Positions 17,542-26,427 of a stretch of 51,322 bases of DNA are shown here, one piece after another (positions within the stretch are counted from its first letter, which is position 1; every line of letters begins with the position of its first letter). The position numbers were made by a program, and so were the translations under genes. The notes under the pieces were generated by a model. That model saw only the letters and a program-made list of their open reading frames with translations, was not told where the DNA came from and made no database searches. This DNA is from Lachnoanaerobaculum saburreum DSM 3986. Lineage in GTDB: Bacteria; Bacillota; Clostridia; Lachnospirales; Lachnospiraceae. The stretch covers positions 1,150,435 through 1,201,756 of the forward strand of contig NZ_GL622296.1 in assembly GCF_000185385.1 (NCBI RefSeq), written 5' to 3'.

Positions 17542-18901
17542 TGTGAGAGAGCTTATAGCTGCTACAGGCGGTGTGCTTATCTTTGGAAATGAAGATGCCG
17601 TATTTTCAAATATTGTGATTGATTCAAGAGAGGCAAATAAAAACAGCCTTTTTGTTCCGGTAGTCGGAGAAAAAAATGATGCACATAAGTTCTTAGAATC
17701 GGTCTATGATGCCGGATGCAGAGTGGCAATAAGTTCAAGAAAGGATATTTTCTCAAAACCCGATTTTAATATAGTGCTTGTAGAGGATACAATTAAGGCA
17801 CTGCAAAGTCTTGGCATATATCTTAGAAGTAAACTTTCTTTACCGCTTGTAGGAGTGACCGGAAGTGTGGGAAAGACCACTACAAGAGAGATGACAGCAC
17901 TTGCACTCTCAGACCTTAAGGTATTTAAGACTCCAAATAATTTCAACTCACAGCTTGGTGTGCCTGTCACAATCAGCAGGATAACTGATGAGGAGATAGG
18001 AATTATAGAGCTTGGTATGAGCCTGTTCGGTGAGATGGAGCGTATTGCAAAAATAGTCGGATGTGACAGTGCCATAATTACAAATATAGGTACTGCACAT
18101 ATTGAAAATCTTCACACAAAAGAGAATATAAGGTCTGAAAAGTTTCATATAATGGACGGTATGAAAGCCGGCAGTGTGGTATTTTTAAATGCCGACAATG
18201 ATATGCTCTCCAACCCTCCTAAGAGAGAGGGTATAATATATAAGTTTTTCAGTGCCAAGGGAAATACCGATTGTGATTACTATGCAACTGATATTGTATT
18301 TCACAATGCGATGCCGGAGTTTACAGCACATATTTGCGACAGAAGTATAAAAGTAACTTTGAATGTATTTGGGGAACATCAGGTATCAAATGCATTGGTT
18401 GCACTGGCTGTAGCACACCACTATAATCTTGATATAGAGTCCGCAAGTAAGCATCTGTCTTCGTTTAGAGGCTTTTCACACAGACAGGAGCTGATAGAGT
18501 TAAAGAATCTTACTGTCATAGATGATACCTATAATGCCTCACCTGACTCTATGAAGGCATCGCTTTCTATCTTAAAGGACTTTAGGGCAAGGAGAAAAAT
18601 TGCCGTTCTGGCAGATATGAAAGAACTTGGAGCGGATGAAGTTAAGTTTCACAGGGAAGTCGGAGAGTTTATATCTGAAAATGTGAAACCGGATGCTGTA
18701 TTTAGTGTAGGAGAATTGGCAAGAGAGATTGTAAACTGTACAGATATTTTCGGCAAAAGTTTTGACAGCAATGAAGCATTGGAAAAATATCTGTTGGAAT
18801 ATTTGGAGGATGGCGATGTATGCCTGTTTAAGGGTTCTAACAGTATGAGACTTTTTGATGTGGTAGATAAAATAAAAAATTATGAAAAATTTATTCGCTG
18901 A
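17528..18901 (+). CDS. murF: UDP-N-acetylmuramoyl-tripeptide-D-alanyl-D-alanine ligase MurF
   Basis: MurF joins D-Ala-D-Ala to the UDP-MurNAc-tripeptide, finishing the cytoplasmic pentapeptide precursor. The 457-residue protein has the ATP loop GVTGSVGKTTTREM near 109, FKTPNNFNSQLGVPVTI, ELGMSLFGEMERIAKI and the C-terminal DTYNASPDSM. Length is normal. ATG 17528 lies inside the end of murE with GGAG seven bases upstream. Its own end overlaps the next reading frame (priA) by 20 bases. Confidence 0.95.
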   Translation: MRETSVRELIAATGGVLIFGNEDAVFSNIVIDSREANKNSLFVPVVGEKNDAHKFLESVYDAGCRVAISSRKDIFSKPDFNIVLVEDTIKALQSLGIYLRSKLSLPLVGVTGSVGKTTTREMTALALSDLKVFKTPNNFNSQLGVPVTISRITDEEIGIIELGMSLFGEMERIAKIVGCDSAIITNIGTAHIENLHTKENIRSEKFHIMDGMKAGSVVFLNADNDMLSNPPKREGIIYKFFSAKGNTDCDYYATDIVFHNAMPEFTAHICDRSIKVTLNVFGEHQVSNALVALAVAHHYNLDIESASKHLSSFRGFSHRQELIELKNLTVIDDTYNASPDSMKASLSILKDFRARRKIAVLADMKELGADEVKFHREVGEFISENVKPDAVFSVGELAREIVNCTDIFGKSFDSNEALEKYLLEYLEDGDVCLFKGSNSMRLFDVVDKIKNYEKFIR

Positions 18902-21107
18902 TATAATTATAGCAAATACAAATGTGGACAGACCATTTACCTACCTTATTCCTATTAATCTTAGAGATAAGGTCACTCGGGGCTGTCCTGTTTTGATTGA
19001 GTTTGGGAAACTGACTAAAAAGGGTTATATAATAGATATAAAAGAAGAAAGTGATATAGATATATCTAAACTGAAATATATAACAGATATAGAAAAGGGG
19101 GGATTAAGTACAGATGAAAATTTACTGCGCTTGGCTATATGGATAAAGTACAGATATGGTGTGACTTTTGATAAAGCAATAGCCACAGTAATGCCGGTGA
19201 AGTCAGGCATGAAAGAAAAATCAAACAATGAGATTTTCTTAAACGGCGAGATTGAAGAATCGGTTTTAGATGAACTTAGGAGAAAGAGAAAAACTGCCAG
19301 AATAAGGCTCTTAGAAGAACTCAAAAAAACTTTCAGTTTGCCGCAAAGCTATGTAAATAAGGAACTTAAGGTTAATTCGGCTACAATAAAGAAAATGGTT
19401 GAAGAGGGCTATATCACAGTCGGTACCAAGAAGGTTAAATCAAATCCGCTTCTGCCGGTATTAAAATCTTTGGGTGTGGATAAATTTAGTGAGATACAAA
19501 AGCCGAAAGAATATATTCTAAATGAAGAGCAAAAACAGGTAACAGATATCTTCAAAACAGACTTTTGTACAGGTGAAAGAAATACCTACTTACTACATGG
19601 CATTACAGGAAGCGGAAAGACTCTTGTATTTATAAATATGATAAAATATGTGATAAGTAACGGTTTACAGGCTATTGTACTTATACCTGAGATTTCATTG
19701 ACTTATCAGACAGTGTTAAGGATGGTAGAGTATTTTGGAGACAGAGTGGCTATAATTAATTCAAAGCTGTCAAAGAATGAAAAATTTTATCAGTTTGACA
19801 GGATAAAAAAAGATGATGCAGATGTGATAATAGGTCCAAGGTCTGCGATATTTGCACCTGTAAAAAGGCTTGGACTTATAGTAATAGATGAAGAGCATGA
19901 CTCCGCCTATAAAAATGAAAGTGTACCGACCTTTAACATTAGAGATGTAGCAGGCAAACTTGCAAAAATTGCCGGTGCATCATTAATTTTGGCATCTGCG
20001 ACTCCGACTCCTGAAACCTATAACAGGGCTATAAACGGAGAGATAAAGCTTTTAGAGCTGAAGAAAAGAGCTAAGAATACTTCACTTCCGAAAGTAAGTA
20101 TAGTGGATATGAGAGACGAGCTCAAAAGAGGTAACAGAAGTATTTTCAGTAACAAATTAAAAACTTTGATAGAGGACAGATTAAGGAAACATGAGCAGGT
20201 GATGCTCTTTATGAATAGAAGGGGATATTCAAGCTTTGTATCATGTCGATTTTGCGGTGAAGCAATAAAATGTAAGCACTGTGATGTGACAATGACTTTG
20301 CACAATAACAATAAGCTGATATGTCACTACTGTGGATATAGTGTCGATTTGCCGAAGGTTTGCCCAAGCTGCGGTTCAAAATATATTGCAAACTTCGGCA
20401 CCGGTACACAAAAACTTGAAGTGATGACAAGGGAAGTCTTTCCAAATGCCAAAGTTTTACGAATGGATACAGACAGTGTTTCAAAGAAAAACAGTGCAAA
20501 TGATATGATTAGAGACTTTGCAAGAGGTGATGCGGATATTTTGATAGGCACACAGATGATTGTAAAAGGTCATGACTTTGACAATGTGACACTTGTAGGG
20601 ATAATGGCGGCAGATACTTCACTGTATGTGAGCAATTATAACAGTGCACAAAGAACATTTGAGTTGCTCACACAGGCGGCAGGCAGAGCAGGCAGGGCTA
20701 AGACGGGAGAGGCTGTAATACAGACATATAAGCCGGAAAACTATGCGATAGCGGCCGCCGCCGCACAGGACTATAAAAAATATTTTGAAAATGAGATGGC
20801 ATACAGGAAACTGGGCGGTTATCCTCCTACCTGTTATATGCTTACCGTAATGTTTAGCAGTATCAAAGAGGAAGAGCTGAATAAATGTGCAATCAGTATA
20901 GTTGGCATATTGAAATCAGATAATAAATTTAAAAATTCGGCAATAATAGGACCTACCGATCCGAGTGTGGTGAAGGTAAAGGACTATTATAGAAAACTGG
21001 TATACATAAAAAATACTAATTATGATATACTTTTAGATATACAAAAAAAAATAGAAGAAGGTCTAAACTCTTACAGAAACGTAGGAGCAGTGTATGACTT
21101 TAATTAA
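18882..21107 (+). CDS. priA: Primosomal protein N' (PriA helicase)
   Basis: PriA recognises stalled replication forks and reloads the replicative helicase. The 741-residue protein has an N-terminal fork-binding domain, a superfamily 2 helicase core with HGITGSGKTLVF and VIDEEHD, and eight zinc-binding cysteines in the segment CRFCGEAIKCKHC through CHYCGYSVDLPKVCPSC. The C-terminal helicase motif QAAGRAGRAKTG is intact. The start overlaps murF by 20 bases and has no clear Shine-Dalgarno sequence, so it may depend on coupled translation from murF. Confidence 0.95.
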   Translation: MKNLFADIIIANTNVDRPFTYLIPINLRDKVTRGCPVLIEFGKLTKKGYIIDIKEESDIDISKLKYITDIEKGGLSTDENLLRLAIWIKYRYGVTFDKAIATVMPVKSGMKEKSNNEIFLNGEIEESVLDELRRKRKTARIRLLEELKKTFSLPQSYVNKELKVNSATIKKMVEEGYITVGTKKVKSNPLLPVLKSLGVDKFSEIQKPKEYILNEEQKQVTDIFKTDFCTGERNTYLLHGITGSGKTLVFINMIKYVISNGLQAIVLIPEISLTYQTVLRMVEYFGDRVAIINSKLSKNEKFYQFDRIKKDDADVIIGPRSAIFAPVKRLGLIVIDEEHDSAYKNESVPTFNIRDVAGKLAKIAGASLILASATPTPETYNRAINGEIKLLELKKRAKNTSLPKVSIVDMRDELKRGNRSIFSNKLKTLIEDRLRKHEQVMLFMNRRGYSSFVSCRFCGEAIKCKHCDVTMTLHNNNKLICHYCGYSVDLPKVCPSCGSKYIANFGTGTQKLEVMTREVFPNAKVLRMDTDSVSKKNSANDMIRDFARGDADILIGTQMIVKGHDFDNVTLVGIMAADTSLYVSNYNSAQRTFELLTQAAGRAGRAKTGEAVIQTYKPENYAIAAAAAQDYKKYFENEMAYRKLGGYPPTCYMLTVMFSSIKEEELNKCAISIVGILKSDNKFKNSAIIGPTDPSVVKVKDYYRKLVYIKNTNYDILLDIQKKIEEGLNSYRNVGAVYDFN

Positions 21108-21117
21108 GGAGATAGAT

Positions 21118-21618
21118 ATGGCAATAAGAGCAATACGAGTAATGGGAGACAATGTCTTAAATAAAAAGTGTAAAGAAGTAAAAGAAGTAAATGACAGAAC
21201 AAAGATTTTGATAGAAGATATGATTGAGACCATGAGAGAGGCGGGAGGTGTGGGACTTGCGGCTCCTCAGATAGGTGTATTAAAAAGAATAGTGGTAATA
21301 GAGACGGAGCCTGACAATGTGCATGTGCTTATAAATCCTGTAATAATAAAGCAGGACGGTGAGCAGGTAGGATATGAGGGTTGCCTTAGTGTGCCGGGAA
21401 AAAGCGGTATAGTAAAAAGGCCTAATTATGTAGCGGCAAAGGCATTTGATATTGATATGAACGAGTATACTATAGAGGGTGAGGGATTACTTGCAAGAGC
21501 AATCTGCCATGAATGTGCACATCTTGACGGTGAATTATATGTTGACCTTGTAGAGGGTGAACTTATAGACAATGAAGAACTTGAAAAGATGCAAAAAGAA
21601 GAGGCAAATGAAGAATGA
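21118..21618 (+). CDS. def: Peptide deformylase
   Basis: Def removes the formyl group from new proteins' N-terminal methionine, using a metal held by a Cys and two His. All three motifs are present: GVGLAAPQIG, EGCLSVPG (C89) and HECAH (131-135). The 166-residue product is of normal size. ATG 21118 is preferred over 21094 because AAGGAGA stands just before it and the upstream start would lie inside priA. It overlaps fmt by four bases, pairing formylation and deformylation. Confidence 0.95.
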   Translation: MAIRAIRVMGDNVLNKKCKEVKEVNDRTKILIEDMIETMREAGGVGLAAPQIGVLKRIVVIETEPDNVHVLINPVIIKQDGEQVGYEGCLSVPGKSGIVKRPNYVAAKAFDIDMNEYTIEGEGLLARAICHECAHLDGELYVDLVEGELIDNEELEKMQKEEANEE

Positions 21619-22562
21619 AAATAGTTTTTATGGGAACTCCCGATTTTTCCTTACAACCGCTGAAAAAGCTTATAGAGGCAGGACATTATGTCAGCCTGGT
21701 ACTTACAAGGGAGGATAAGAAAAGAAACAGAGGTGAGCTTAGCCCTACACCGGTAAAGGAGCTGGCACAGGAGTTAAATATTCCTGTGCTTACTCCTTCA
21801 AGAATGAAGGATGAAGCACTGCTTGAGAGACTTAATTCGGAAAGGGCTGATTTTTTTGTAGTGGTGGCATATGGAAAAATTTTGCCTAAGGAAATACTTG
21901 ATATGCCGAAGTTCGGCTGTATCAATATTCATGCATCACTTTTGCCTGAGTACAGAGGTGCGGCACCTATACAGTGGTCAATCATAGACGGCAAGAAAAA
22001 GACGGGGATTACCACAATGCTTATGGATGAGGGGCTTGATACCGGAGATATTTTAAAGCAATATGAACTGCCTATTTCCGATAATGAGACGGGAGGTTCA
22101 CTATTTGAAAAGCTTGCTTTACTTGGAGGTGAGGCTATTGTTGATACTATAGATAATTTTAATAATATTACACCGAAAAAGCAGGGGGAGTCTACTACCG
22201 GGTATGCCAAGATGATTTCAAAGAGCATGGGTGACATAGACTTTAATAAATCAGCCATAGAGATAGAAAGACTTATAAGAGGGATGAATCCATGGCCAAG
22301 TGCATATACAAAGTATATGGGCAAGGTTTTAAAGATTTGGGAAGCAAAGGTGGCAGAGAATATATCGGAATTACCAAATATAAAATTAAATGAAAATTAT
22401 GGCAAAATATATAGCTTTAATAATAGAATTTTTATAATATGCAATAGCAGTGCATTGGAAGTGATGTCATTGCAACTTGAAGGCAAGAAGAAAATGTCTG
22501 CAAAGGACTTTTTGCTTGGGAGAGAGATAGAGCAGGGATATGTATTGGGAAGTAAAGTATAA
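21615..22562 (+). CDS. fmt: Methionyl-tRNA formyltransferase
   Basis: Fmt transfers a formyl group from 10-formyl-THF to initiator Met-tRNA. The 315-residue protein begins with FMGTPDFSL and carries the active-site segment INIHASLLPEYRGAAPIQW with the catalytic Asn/His pair; the C-terminal tRNA-binding domain follows from about residue 205. The ATGA overlap with def indicates coupled translation. The formyl donor comes from Fhs, encoded upstream in the same series. Confidence 0.95.
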   Translation: MKIVFMGTPDFSLQPLKKLIEAGHYVSLVLTREDKKRNRGELSPTPVKELAQELNIPVLTPSRMKDEALLERLNSERADFFVVVAYGKILPKEILDMPKFGCINIHASLLPEYRGAAPIQWSIIDGKKKTGITTMLMDEGLDTGDILKQYELPISDNETGGSLFEKLALLGGEAIVDTIDNFNNITPKKQGESTTGYAKMISKSMGDIDFNKSAIEIERLIRGMNPWPSAYTKYMGKVLKIWEAKVAENISELPNIKLNENYGKIYSFNNRIFIICNSSALEVMSLQLEGKKKMSAKDFLLGREIEQGYVLGSKV

Positions 22563-22597
22563 TTGCAGGTTCTATAAATAACAATAAGGAGGGGTTT

Positions 22598-23308
22598 ATG
22601 TACTACGGTTACGGTTTGGATATAACATATATATTTGTAATCATCGGAATGATAATAACATTGTCAGCTTCATGGAGAATGAAAGCAACATTTGCAAAGT
22701 ATGAAAGAGTGAGATCTGAATCAAATCTTACAGGAAGAGAAGTGGCGGAAAGAATACTGAGGGCAAACGGAATTTATGATGTGGGAGTAAGACCTGTATC
22801 AGGCAGACTTACCGACCACTATGACCCGAGAGATAAAACTGTCAGCCTAAGTGAAGTGATATATAACTCCACATCAGTGGCGGCAATTGCGGTAGCGGCA
22901 CATGAATGTGGTCATGCGATACAGGATAATGTAGGGTATGTACCGCTAAACTTAAGAAGCGCATTTGTACCGGCAGCAAACTGGGGAAGCAGACTTGCCT
23001 GGCCGATGATAGTTATAGGGCTTTTCCTCGGATACGGAAATATGTCAAATATATTTATTCAGATAGGAATCGGTATGTTTTTGCTTGCAGTAATTTTCCA
23101 GATTATAACATTGCCTGTAGAGTTTGATGCTTCAAAAAGAGCATTGGCAGAACTCAAGAGCAATAATATTCTACCGTCAGGTGAGGACAGGAGTGCAAGA
23201 AAAGTGCTTTTTGCGGCGGCTATGACCTATGTGGCTGCTGCTGCTTCAGGAGTGTTACAATTACTGAGACTTTTGCTTTTATTTAACGGTAGGGGAAGAA
23301 GAAACTGA
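22598..23308 (+). CDS. YugP-family membrane zinc metallopeptidase
   Basis: The 236-residue protein has an N-terminal membrane helix, the zinc motif AAHECGHAIQD (HECGH at 102-106) and two or three C-terminal helices. It matches the YugP group of predicted neutral zinc peptidases, common next to fmt and rsmB in Firmicutes. The substrate is not established for the family. AAGGAGGGG lies a few bases before the ATG. The stop is two bases before rsmB. Confidence 0.88.
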   Translation: MYYGYGLDITYIFVIIGMIITLSASWRMKATFAKYERVRSESNLTGREVAERILRANGIYDVGVRPVSGRLTDHYDPRDKTVSLSEVIYNSTSVAAIAVAAHECGHAIQDNVGYVPLNLRSAFVPAANWGSRLAWPMIVIGLFLGYGNMSNIFIQIGIGMFLLAVIFQIITLPVEFDASKRALAELKSNNILPSGEDRSARKVLFAAAMTYVAAAASGVLQLLRLLLLFNGRGRRN

Positions 23309-23310
23309 TA

Positions 23311-24645
23311 ATGGAAAAAACAAATATAAGAACTCTCATTTTGGAAGCTCTGATGCTTATAGATGTTGAGGGAGAATACAGCCATAAGGTCATAGATATG
23401 GCACTTGAAAAATACTCATATCTGTCTAAGGCGGACAGAGGATTTTTTTCAAAGGTAGTTCATGGAGTAGTGGAGTACAGACTGCAACTTGACTTTATTA
23501 TAAAAAAATATAATGGGGGCAAGCGCATAAAGCCTGTAATCAGAGAGATACTTAGAATGGCAATCTATCAAATACTGTACATGGACAGGGTACCTGACAG
23601 AGCCATAATAAATGAGGCTGTAAATCTTGTGAAATTAAGGAGATTGACAGCACTTACCGGATTTGTAAACGGCATACTCAGAAAGATAAGCAGTGAAAAA
23701 GAAACTGTAAGCTTTGACAATATCGGTATAAGGTATTCTATGCCTGAGTTTTTGCTTGATATAATAAAAGAAAATACCGGTAAGTATTTTGATAAGACAT
23801 TGGAGTATTTTCTTGAAGGCAGACCGGTATCTATAAGAGTAAACACATCAAAGTCAAAGGTTACCGATGTGGTTAAGGAGCTTGAAGAAAGCAATATCAG
23901 GGCTGAAAGATCAAGCCTTAATGATGCCGTTTTGTATATCAGGGGATTTGATAAAGTAGACGATATCTCTGTGATAAAATCTGGTAAGTGCTACATTACA
24001 GATGTGTCATCTTCGATGATAGCGGAACTTATAATACCTGATAATATAAAAAAGGTTTTAGATGTTTGTGCGGCACCGGGAGGGAAGAGCTTTTTACTGG
24101 CAGATAAGATAGATAATGAAGCTTTGATTTATTCCTGTGATATCAGTGAAAATAAGGTCAATCTGATAACGGAGAATGCAAAAGTACAGGGATTTAAAAA
24201 TATAATTCCTTTGGTGGCGGATGCAAGGGTATTTAATGAAAGATTTGCAGAAAGTGATTTGGTAGTGGCGGATCTTCCATGCAGCGGTATAGGTATTATA
24301 GGTAAAAAGCCTGATATAAAGTATAGATTAAATGCTGAGAATATGATCTCACTTGCCATTTTGCAAAAAGAGATACTTGACAATGTATCGCAGTATGTGA
24401 AAATTGGTGGAGAACTTATATTTTCCACATGTACATTGAATAAAGCGGAAAATGAAGAGAATGTATCATTGTTTTTAAAAAATCACAGTAATTTTAAAGC
24501 AGTGGATTTAACTAAGAGACTTAAATCCATACTGATTGAAAAGTTTGATAAAGATGAATTGGAAAAAGGGTATCTTAAGCTGATACCGGGAAGAGACGGC
24601 TGTGACGGTTTTTTCATTGCAGTATTTAGGAGAGATGATGACTGA
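23311..24645 (+). CDS. rsmB: 16S rRNA (cytosine-967-C5)-methyltransferase RsmB
   Basis: RsmB methylates C967 of 16S rRNA using S-adenosylmethionine. The 444-residue protein has an N-terminal NusB-like RNA-binding domain (about 1-140) and a Rossmann methyltransferase domain with SAM motif VCAAPGGKS. The two conserved cysteines are in DLPCSGIG and FSTCTL. Length is typical. The end overlaps the rlmN start, so two RNA methyltransferases are translated in series. Confidence 0.93.
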   Translation: MEKTNIRTLILEALMLIDVEGEYSHKVIDMALEKYSYLSKADRGFFSKVVHGVVEYRLQLDFIIKKYNGGKRIKPVIREILRMAIYQILYMDRVPDRAIINEAVNLVKLRRLTALTGFVNGILRKISSEKETVSFDNIGIRYSMPEFLLDIIKENTGKYFDKTLEYFLEGRPVSIRVNTSKSKVTDVVKELEESNIRAERSSLNDAVLYIRGFDKVDDISVIKSGKCYITDVSSSMIAELIIPDNIKKVLDVCAAPGGKSFLLADKIDNEALIYSCDISENKVNLITENAKVQGFKNIIPLVADARVFNERFAESDLVVADLPCSGIGIIGKKPDIKYRLNAENMISLAILQKEILDNVSQYVKIGGELIFSTCTLNKAENEENVSLFLKNHSNFKAVDLTKRLKSILIEKFDKDELEKGYLKLIPGRDGCDGFFIAVFRRDDD

Positions 24646-25693
24646 TATAAAGTCAATGGATTTTGAAGAGTTAAAGACCTTTGTAAAGGATATAGGTGAA
24701 CCGGCATTCAGAGCAAAGCAGTTGTTTGAATGGATGCATAAATTGCTTATAGAATCCTTTGATGAATGTACAAATCTTTCAAAGGCATTCAGAGAAATAT
24801 TAAAGTCACAAGTTATACTGACAAGACTTAAGATGGTGGAAGTCTTTACATCAAAGATAGATGATACAAGAAAGTATTTGTTTGCGCTGTCTGACGGAAA
24901 TATCATAGAGAGTGTGAGAATGAAGTATGAACATGGCAACTCGGTATGCATATCATCACAGGTGGGATGTAGGATGGGATGCAAGTTCTGTGCTTCTACA
25001 CTGGACGGGCTGGTCAGAAATCTTACAACGGCTGAGATGCTTGATCAGGTATACAGCATTCAAAGGATTTTAGGAGAGAGAGTATCCAATATAGTTGTGA
25101 TGGGTTCAGGTGAGCCTTTGGATAACTATGATAATATAGTGAAATTTGTTAGAATTATAAGCAGTGATATGGGATTAAATATCAGCCAAAGAAATATTAC
25201 AGTGTCTACCTGTGGCATTGTTCCAAAGATAAAAAAGTTGGCGGATGAAGGACTGAATATTACTTTGGCACTTTCACTGCATGCACCGAATGATGAAATA
25301 AGAAAGACTATAATGCCTGTAGCCAACAAGTATGCATTAAAGGATATTATCGCAGCCTGTGACTACTATTTCAAAAAGACCGGGAGAAGAGTATCATATG
25401 AGTACTCTTTGGTGGCAGGAGTAAATGACAATATGGAAGAGGCAAAAAGTCTTGTAAGACTTGTAAACGGTAGGAATATCCACATCAATCTTATACCTGT
25501 AAATCCTATAAAGGAGAGAGATTTTAAGCAGTCGGATAAGCTTAAAATAAAGGCGTTTAGAGATTTTTTGGAAAAGAAAGGTGTCAATGCCACAATAAGA
25601 AGAGAGATGGGCAGAGATATTGATGGTGCCTGTGGACAGTTGAGAAGAAGATTTATTGAGTCAAGCAATAAATCTGAAAGCTTGGAGGTGTAA
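24638..25693 (+). CDS. rlmN: Dual-specificity 23S rRNA/tRNA A-C2 methyltransferase RlmN
   Basis: RlmN is a radical SAM enzyme that methylates A2503 of 23S rRNA and A37 of some tRNAs. The protein of 351 residues has the CxxxCxxC cluster motif (C111, C115, C118 in GCRMGCKFCAST) and the C-terminal catalytic cysteine C332 in GACGQL. ATG 24638 is selected because AGGAG ends five bases upstream; ATG 24635 is only two bases from it, and 24602 lies deep inside rsmB. Confidence 0.94.
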   Translation: MTDIKSMDFEELKTFVKDIGEPAFRAKQLFEWMHKLLIESFDECTNLSKAFREILKSQVILTRLKMVEVFTSKIDDTRKYLFALSDGNIIESVRMKYEHGNSVCISSQVGCRMGCKFCASTLDGLVRNLTTAEMLDQVYSIQRILGERVSNIVVMGSGEPLDNYDNIVKFVRIISSDMGLNISQRNITVSTCGIVPKIKKLADEGLNITLALSLHAPNDEIRKTIMPVANKYALKDIIAACDYYFKKTGRRVSYEYSLVAGVNDNMEEAKSLVRLVNGRNIHINLIPVNPIKERDFKQSDKLKIKAFRDFLEKKGVNATIRREMGRDIDGACGQLRRRFIESSNKSESLEV

Positions 25694-25694
25694 T

Positions 25695-26423
25695 ATGTAT
25701 TCGGTTGCATTGACCGATGTAGGTAGGAGAAGACTTATAAATCAGGATACGGTATATATAAGTGATGTGCCGATAGGGGTGTTGCCAAATTTATATATTG
25801 TAGCTGACGGTATGGGAGGAGAAAAAGCAGGAGACTATGCATCAAAGTCCTTGATAGGATATATGTTAACATATATTGAAAATACAATGAAGATGCCTGT
25901 AGTGGCAATACGGGAATCCATAGAGTATGCAAATGAAAATTTGTTTGCAGAAGGAAGTAAAAATCCGAATCTTACAGGAATGGGCACTACTGTAGTTGCG
26001 GCAAGTATAATAGATAATATATTGCATGTTTTCAATGTCGGAGATTCCAGATGCTATATATTGGATGACAAAGATATATATCAAATAACAAAGGATCATT
26101 CTCTTGTGGAAATGCTTGTATCAAAGGGTGAAATCACAAGGGAGAGTGATGAGTATAAGGAGAACAAGAGTAAGATAACGAGGGCTGTAGGAGCAGAGGC
26201 AAAGGTACTTATAGACAGTTTTGAGGTGGAACTTTTGGGGAATGAGTATGTGTTATTATGTTCAGACGGACTTACAAATATGGTAGATGACAGGAAGATT
26301 TTTAATATAATATCTTCAGGAGCCGGTGTGGAGTCAAGTGCAAAAAGACTAATAGAGGAGGCAAATCTGTCAGGTGGAAGTGATAATATATCAATTTTAC
26401 TTATAGATATGAATGCGAGGTAA
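25695..26423 (+). CDS. prpC: PP2C-family serine/threonine phosphatase (PrpC/Stp)
   Basis: The 242-residue protein is a metal-dependent PP2C phosphatase with motifs NQDTVYI, IVADGMGGEKAGDYAS, HVFNVGDSRCYI and LLCSDGLTNM carrying the metal-binding aspartates. In Firmicutes it reverses phosphorylation by the PASTA kinase encoded directly downstream. ATG 25695 has GGAGG (25684-25688) six bases before it; the frame is open further upstream only within rlmN. Four bases separate it from the kinase gene. Confidence 0.93.
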   Translation: MYSVALTDVGRRRLINQDTVYISDVPIGVLPNLYIVADGMGGEKAGDYASKSLIGYMLTYIENTMKMPVVAIRESIEYANENLFAEGSKNPNLTGMGTTVVAASIIDNILHVFNVGDSRCYILDDKDIYQITKDHSLVEMLVSKGEITRESDEYKENKSKITRAVGAEAKVLIDSFEVELLGNEYVLLCSDGLTNMVDDRKIFNIISSGAGVESSAKRLIEEANLSGGSDNISILLIDMNAR

Positions 26424-26427
26424 TATT